NCBI RefSeq assembly: GCF_036324505.1
Contig: NC_086366.1
Location: 16,121,427-16,185,426, forward strand
Length of the DNA stretch: 64,000 nucleotides
Direction of reading: 5' to 3'
Source of the DNA: Eleginops maclovinus
Taxonomy: Eukaryota > Chordata > Actinopteri > Perciformes > Eleginopidae
A program made the position numbers and the translations under genes. The notes under the pieces were generated by a model. It was given only the letters and a program-made list of their open reading frames with translations. It was not told the origin of the DNA and ran no database searches. Within the stretch, counting starts at the first letter, position 1. Each line of letters begins with the position of its first letter. Of the stretch, positions 57,861 through 64,000 are shown piece by piece.

Positions 57861-59093
57861 CGGTGATGTTAGAGATCCGCCGAGTTTAGGGTTAGGTTTA
57901 GCTTTATGTTAGCGACCCCTGCTGTCCTGGCATGTTACGTATTTCAACGTATAGTACACTCAGAAAAAACATGCACTCAAAATACTTCCATTTATTTTGC
58001 ATATTTATATATATAAAAAAAAAAAATTGACATTCTTTATCTGAGTTACAAAATAAAACCCAAATAATTTGCTGGTATTGTTGAAAAGCAATCTGTTGGA
58101 AGACCAATAATCTCACAGACTTGCAAATAATCGTATATTTTGAAGGTGTAATTTCACTTTTCTTTCATTTCATAGATATCTCATTGAATTATTGCTTTAA
58201 GAGAGGTCACCGGCCAGTGTCCACCCTCTTCAATACTATGTTCCTGTTTTTGGCAATATACATATTGCGTCTAACTGATGAAAATATAACTCAGGGCTTT
58301 CGGCTCCATCTTGTGATCTTCCACAGCAGTTTGAACTTTTGCAGTTGCTACCAATGATGCTCAGTTATTATGTGTCCTATTGACAACAAGTCTTATAGTG
58401 AAATACAGATCAAATGACGAACAACTGAACAAAATTAACAGATAAAGGCCACAAAATGTTGTTGAAAGTATTTCCAAGATTTGAAATGCACTTTATAACC
58501 AGAATATATTGTAAGAGAGTTCTTAGTTTAGAAAAATAGGATTTCCTTGATCAAATAATGAAATCTTAGTTATGGTTCTTTTGTGTTCGGTTTATGGTTC
58601 CACCACCTCCTATATTCAAAGCTAGATTACTTATTGTGGTTGTGACATTAACACATCTGACTACAACATTCATAAACCCAACTAAGTACAGATTTACTGC
58701 AATCTGATATTCAAAACATATATGACGGCAGACAGCAATAAATGGAGTTGCGTGGAACAACAGTATGACCAAAACCGAATCTCCGAAAGTCTCCAAACAA
58801 AATTAAAACAAAGACACACAATACCACGTTTTTTTCTGCTACATTGATTTTGCTTGTCGATTAAGTTCTGAAGGGGAACATATATGTTATATCAATTATT
58901 CCCTATAAGCTTATAGCTTAGTTGTAACTCTTCACCACCTGTAACTTAGAGTGGGCCTACATGTATTTATGTTAACAAGCATTGTGCACAGCAGTGGGCG
59001 AGCAGTCAGTGAAAAGGAAAAACAGCTACAGCTTTTCATATGTTCTTCAGTTGTATCGCTGCACTCCATTGAAAGTCCTTTCGATGGAAGTCT
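57861..59093. other. Spacer between paf1 and the small membrane-protein gene
   Basis: AT-rich sequence with no gene I can support. A weak terminal-exon reading on the minus strand near 58200-58245 was considered and rejected. Confidence 0.5.
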
Positions 59094-59998
59094 TCATCTT
59101 TGCATGTCTGAGGTCTGCATTTCTGTTTGCATGTCGTTATCAACCCTGTGGAGAGAACAAGTGATTAAAACTTGCATTTAAATATGCAGGACTCCTATTT
59201 TTGTTTGTTATTATCTCAATGAATCACAACAAAAATGAAGTCCTTGCCTGCTCAACATGTATATCATCTGTCCAGGATCATCTGCAAATACCCTGTAACA
59301 TCAAAATAATATTTCTCTTAAAACATAATGTTCACTAAACCATGAACAGAGCATCTGTTATTTTTTTATTCTTAGGACAGGGATGAGACGATACAGATTT
59401 TTTTTTATTGTAGATTGCCCATAAAACCATAAAAGTAAATTGTTCTTGGTGAAAAAAATCGCTCACATAATTTAGCTTTATTTATGCAGATGGAACGTGT
59501 GATTTATGATTAACTTATTTAAGATAATCTTTCGCTCAAGAAGATTTTCACTAAGGAGATATGTCTTGTATGTGACATTAAATGTAAGGCTATTTCATTC
59601 AAATAGGTTTTTGCCATTTTAAGAGTTTTAAGAATATTTGTTTATGATTATCTGAAAAATATAACGGAGGAATCCCAATTATCTTGGCCAGGATATTCAT
59701 GATGTGACACTTTTGTTAAAGTTAGAAATAAGTCTGGAACTATGTATACAGTATATTACATACATCTTTATTGTAAAGTGACTATTTTTGTTTTAAAGTC
59801 TTATAATGAACAAACCATTATGAATGTATGAATCAAATAAAAAGGTCAACCAGAGAAACACATTTCTTACCCATCTCCCCAGTGGTAAAACGCCCGGTCC
59901 TGGTAGAACATAGACAGAAACAGCCAAACACCTATTGTCTCGACCCAGAAGATAACAAATAGGAACCATAGCGATGACAGCAGGACTTCACACAACAT
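59094..59998 (-). CDS. Small single-pass membrane protein, unrecognised
   Basis: Exon 59998-59871 starts ATG ten bases after an acceptor (CCTCACAG). It encodes an N-terminal hydrophobic segment, VLLSSLWFLFVIFW then VWLFLSMFY (residues 5-32), and then QDRAFYHWGDG. It splices cleanly (GATGG|GTAAGA) to exon 59292-59248 (VFADDPGQMIYMLS). From there either the frame reads on 13 codons to a stop, or a GC donor (CAG|GCAAGG) joins exon 59145-59094 to give a polar tail ending SDMQR. The three-exon form is 74 aa and in phase. A non-coding first exon may end at CAG|GTGACA (60862). I do not recognise the family. The length and topology suggest a small integral membrane protein. Support is splice sites plus phase only. 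Confidence 0.5.
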
Positions 59999-60479
59999 CC
60001 TGGAGTTCTGTGAGGACATACGGTAGAATTAAGTGATGTTTGCCTGAAGGACCTAATTATGAGCTTACCGTATACTACAAGTATTTCAGTATATTTACCA
60101 GTTTTCAGTCCAGGCTTTTATAAGTATATAATAATCAAGTGTGGTGTGTATTGTGAATATGGCATTTAAACATACAATATCAGTGTTTTCTTTCTACATT
60201 ACTCATTAAAAGATATTCATTAATAATATTGTTATATTTTAATTGGTTTGTGCACCCAATGCAATGCTCCAAATATAGTATGTTGTTTAATACTGCTATA
60301 GGTCGTTTATGGATAAATAAAAGCGAAACAAACAGTAAAATAATGGAATAGTGGCTTCATCTAATGTTTGAGCAACATCATCAACATTAAAATAATACTC
60401 ATACATCATACAGTTAGGATCAAACGCTTTACTTTATATTAAGCTTTAAAAAGAAAAGTAACTATCCGTGTCCCCACAA

Positions 60480-60950
60480 TACAGCTAACTTTAATCTTAG
60501 CTAACGCATGCATTTATAGAAAACATAAGGCAGCTGTTGGCTGACGGAACTGTCCTTGTGAATCTTTACTATCTATGTATACAACTTTGTCAGTAAACAT
60601 CCTCAATGTATGTATTTAGCCTATGAGATAAGACAGGAGGCTAGCTAAAGTCATGATAAAAGTTAGTGTACTGGCCAGCTAGCTAGCTACTTGTTTCATA
60701 ACATCTTGTCTGTGTAGCTGGTTAAGCAAATGATCAGCTTCAGTTTGACTTGAACAATAGCTAATGATTGCTTTTAAACCTGACTTTCCTAAATGTAAAT
60801 AGCACTAGGTGACACGCTGGAGCAAATGTGTTATTGACAGCTAACGTGTAACACTTGTCACCTGTCAAGAGTAACGTAGCAGAGGGTCAGTTAAAAGGTA
60901 TGGACTCGTGTTGTAAGACTATGTACTCACTCAAGTAAAAGACACCAGCC
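60480..60950 (-). promoter_or_regulatory. Probable promoter and leader of the small membrane-protein gene
   Basis: A candidate donor CAG|GTGACAAG lies at 60862/60861. TTAGCTAAC and GCTAGCTA words cluster at 60485-60690, as at the other gene starts. There is no direct evidence for a transcription start. Confidence 0.35.
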
Positions 60951-61880
60951 ACGACATTCCTTTTACAGCTAGCAAAACCTTGGGGTTTGTTTACAATGAT
61001 CGTCACTTTATCACGTTCCATGCATTTCCGCTTGGTTCCAAGCTGTGGCTCTCGGACCTTCTGAGGGCTGGGCCTTTTCTTTATTAATCCCATGAAGGTA
61101 GCATGGCTCATTTTATTGTGTCGTATTTTACTGCATTGTATTATATTATATTATATTGTAATATCATATGGCACATTAGTTATGCAATTTTAGAGTTGTC
61201 GCAACTTAAATTCAGTTGCTGTCTAGTGATAAATAACGCAACCACTGCACAAACAACATTGGTATATTTACCCTCATGGGATATTTTAGTGCTTGCAAGT
61301 CTTGCAATATATAAATAAACTTGACTACTTCTACCGTCATTTGGCAGCTACTTCATTTTACTTTTTTACTTGTTCCACTTCATTTTTTATAATGCTGCAT
61401 TTATCTTTTCTACTTTGAATGTGTACTTTTAGATTTTTGATGTTCTCGCCACTTGACTTCATAATGTGTTATTTGTGACTCATGGTTACTGTCACTTTAC
61501 TGCAACAATTTAAATTTTCCCTCCGAGTAAAGAATAGTTATACCGATTCGCCTCCAGTGAGTGAGCAACCCTAAAGTCAGTAAGATACAGCCCTTAAAGA
61601 CTTACTAAGAAGCCACTATTACACATAGCCCATATTTTAAAATCCTTCTGTGAGCCACGTACCCTTACAAATCACACACTATTTTTTTTTTCTCTAGCTA
61701 GAAAATGTTTCACTTGCGGTGGTATGAAACATTTCATGACCCTGCAGCTTCAGACTCTTTATAAAGGATTACAATACTTCAGGATTACATTTTCTTAACA
61801 TTTTAATTCCAAAATTTCTATTACATCATACCAAAGAGACCTTAAGTTGAGGTACAAAATAAATAAAAACACAAGGCCAG
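60951..61880. other. Gene-free AT-rich spacer
   Basis: No supported exon. A TATTATATTATATTA stretch near 61138 is simple sequence. Confidence 0.5.
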
Positions 61881-61896
61881 TTATACTAAAATTACT

Positions 61897-61902
61897 TTAT
61901 TA
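61897..61902 (-). terminator. Candidate poly(A) signal for the 62.2-kb exon
   Basis: AATAAA on the minus strand, about 315 bases downstream of the stop codon at 62217. Confidence 0.4.
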
Positions 61903-62216
61903 CAGCTGATTTCTGTTCAATATCCCTCTGCCAACACAATGGTAAATATAATACAAACAAAATAGTAAATTTGATCCTATTTTTATTCTGTTTTATGAAT
62001 ATTTTTATACAATTTAAATTCACTTTTAGTACTTTACCATCTCCATAATCTCTCTGACATTCAAAAACAAGTTCCACCATCTATACATTTTAATACAGGT
62101 TATGAGTTGTAGTGGTAATGTGCCAAAGAAGAATACTGACATCTTCAAAGAAATGCAATCTCTTTTCATTATTTGCCTGTCGCCACAACCTCTTTCCAGC
62201 CTTTTAACTTTGGCCA

Positions 62217-62393
62217 CTAAACCAGAACCGACTTGTTTTCATGTTTTATACATTTCTTGCCGTCAGTCCACTGATAGGTAAAACCCTGGAGATGAGACAA
62301 TGCAGTGGTGTCTGGGCTTGGCATCTCAGGTATGGCACAGTGTTTGACCATAGAAAGGATTGCCATTTTTGTTGCAGACTCTCGTTCGGTATC
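62217..62393 (-). CDS. Candidate terminal coding exon of a gene continuing beyond the right edge
   Basis: An acceptor (CTGAAAGCTTACAG) at 62395-62394 opens a 59-codon frame in phase 0. It encodes 58 residues including TKMAILSMVKHCAIPEMPSP and GFTYQWTDGKKC, and ends at TAG (62219-62217). Amino-acid composition and the downstream poly(A) hexamer make it look coding, but I do not recognise the family. The upstream exons would be to the right. It may instead be a chance frame. Confidence 0.4.
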   Translation of the reverse strand, partial: DTERESATKMAILSMVKHCAIPEMPSPDTTALSHLQGFTYQWTDGKKCIKHENKSVLV

Positions 62394-63227
62394 CTGTAAG
62401 CTTTCAGTCAGTAGGACAAAATTTGACATCAAAGTTAAAAAATAAAATCCCGGTTTGTGGAGAGGTCCCCATGACAGACAATGATTGACAACAATATCCA
62501 GACTCCCTCACACACAACATTGACTTAAAAGTGAACAGAATCTGTGCATACAGACTTAAGGTTGGCATGTATGTGAGGTTTGATTGGCCTAACATTCAAA
62601 CTTGGCTTTTGACTTAAGATAAGATTCCGATCATGATAAATACATTCCCCTTTTCTTTACCAAATATCAACAAATCAGAAAATAAATGATAAATATAATC
62701 TGCTTTGTTAAAGTAGCTGGAACTAGTCACTCTGCATTAAACAAAATAAAAGGTTTTGGGACCAAACCATCTGTAACTTGATAAAATGCATACCTTTCGC
62801 AGATAGGATATATACACATGTGAAAACTAAGAAACAGACCCCAGCATTTGCGTGTCCTCAAACGTGATAGGAATATATCACAGTATGACATTCAGAGAGA
62901 GCCAGCATCTGAATAAACGGCTCTGAATCAGAGTGGATTGGGGACAAATGATCAAATGTGTGCAGTAGGGGAGAACAGACTCTGCAGTGAAGATGCCGCC
63001 GGACTTAAGAGTGGCATTTTAAGTAGATGACAGACAATTCATCCATTTGAGTCTGTGTAGAGTATCTTCCAATGTGTCCAAACAACTTAAAAACACTTTG
63101 ACAGTTTGCTAATATAAGTGTGGTCTGTCAGTTAAATAACGTTAGTTTTAGAAATTATTTTCTTAAAATGTGAGTTTAGTTTTAAATGTTTTCTTTAATA
63201 AAATATACACATATGAACATTTAACTC

Positions 63228-63303
63228 ATGCTTTGTGATTCGATGGAGCATATATTCTAATTCTCTCTGGATCGTTATCCTTGATGGCCTCTTCAACAAA
63301 AAA
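63228..63303 (-). CDS. Possible short terminal exon (second candidate)
   Basis: The minus-strand frame VEEAIKDNDPERIRIYAPS ends with HKA and TGA near 63228. Charge pattern and codon use look coding. The upstream border is a weak acceptor (TTTTTTGTTGAAG) near 63290, and ATTAAA lies downstream near 63195. It could belong to the same off-edge gene as the 62.2-kb exon. The family is unknown. Confidence 0.3.
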
Positions 63304-63309
63304 TGTTTA

Positions 63310-64000
63310 AAACTATTTGTATGGAAATGGTAAGCCTAAGTAGAACAGTCTGTTTGAAAGGTTTAAAGGGTACCCACTTCTCAGATGTTTAAACCACAAA
63401 CCAGAGAGAAAGGAGCGAGCAGAGAAAGATATTATTAGAGGAACTGCTAGAGCTATCAAAGGGATTCCTAAGTGCTTTTTGCCACATTCATTTTGAGTTT
63501 GGCTGTTTTCACAATGTGTGTTGACTGTTACATTTACATGTCTCTGATACAATGTCATTATGCAAGCATATATTTGAGATGGTATAACGTTTTAAACTTA
63601 GCACCATACATGTGTAGTGTTACTGAACTGGGACCTTACTTTTTTTAAGGTTTCTTAGTAGTGCCAAGCCTGCTGTCATGGTCATGACAATTAACTTCTT
63701 AATTGAGCTCTTTGCCTGCACATAAGGGACTCTTTTCCTTTAGCACAGTTCAGTTGGTTTTTCATCGTGACTATAGCGAAATCCTATTTTGGAAACCTGC
63801 AGCATCCTCACATCTTCTAATCAATCTGAATTCAGCATAGAAACAAAGCTTTAACTGTATTTTCCAACAGTAAAAGCTGCAAGAAGAAGGAACAAGCTTT
63901 CATTTATATACGGTTTGTTGAAATAAACTAGGTCTTGGCTGTACTTGGCAAATTGCTCCTACAGCATCACAATATGGGTTAGCTCGACTCCTCAACTGAA
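63310..64000. other. Right edge of the window, nothing supported
   Basis: AT-rich sequence with short open frames that lack splice context or recognisable domains. It may be intron of a gene lying mostly outside the window. Confidence 0.4.

Noticed and set aside
58195..58250. Possible minus-strand terminal exon ending KRVDTGR
   Set aside because: Only about a dozen residues, with a weak acceptor and no upstream exon that fits the small membrane-protein gene phase.

Overview
The window looks like teleost (probably spiny-rayed fish) nuclear DNA. The genes are split by short introns with vertebrate splice sites, the intergenic DNA is AT-rich with CA microsatellites, and there are fish-type Tc1, hAT-like and tRNA-SINE repeats. 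The gene order socs - samd4b - gmfg - paf1 matches, apart from the SOCS gene, the mammalian 19q13.2 cluster GMFG-SAMD4B-PAF1. Exons were placed by hand from splice sites, reading-frame phase and family similarity. For gmfg, samd4b, paf1 and the PB1/SAMD3-like gene the exon lengths sum to whole codons and give proteins of the expected size.

Layout. 1-10.97 kb is gene-free DNA with microsatellites and old repeats. 10,973-12,575 is a complete Tc1 transposon with one in-frame stop in its transposase. 13,066-22,483 is read here as one CACTA/EnSpm-type DNA transposon. It has matching CACTG-type ends, degenerate subterminal repeats, a 36-bp minisatellite and two genes on the minus strand: a four-zinc-finger DDE transposase and a 508-aa SAMD3-like protein. 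The layout resembles maize En/Spm, where one promoter and alternative splicing give two proteins. The transposase ORF is interrupted by a -1 shift lying exactly on a U_UUU_UUA slippery heptamer. 22.5-33.8 kb is gene-free with a hAT MITE and a foldback repeat.

33.8-57.7 kb is the host gene cluster. A SOCS4/5-family gene (probably socs9) is on the minus strand. samd4b (Smaug2) is on minus, with 12 coding exons and 678 aa. gmfg is on plus, with 7 exons and 142 aa, and uses GT-AG, GC-AG and U12-type AT-AC introns together. paf1 is on minus, with 14 exons and 538 aa, and ends tail-to-tail with gmfg. 59.1-60.9 kb holds a small one-pass membrane-protein gene I do not recognise. Near 62.2 and 63.3 kb are two possible terminal exons of minus-strand genes running off the right edge.

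The genes cover unrelated cell functions: JAK/STAT feedback, mRNA repression, actin branch pruning and RNA polymerase II elongation. Their common thread is ancestry. GMF, SAMD4 and SOCS4/5 relatives also sit together at human 14q22 (GMFB, SAMD4A, SOCS4), so this looks like a whole-genome-duplication paralogon. Clusters of TTAGC/GCTA words recur at the 5' end of nearly every gene here.
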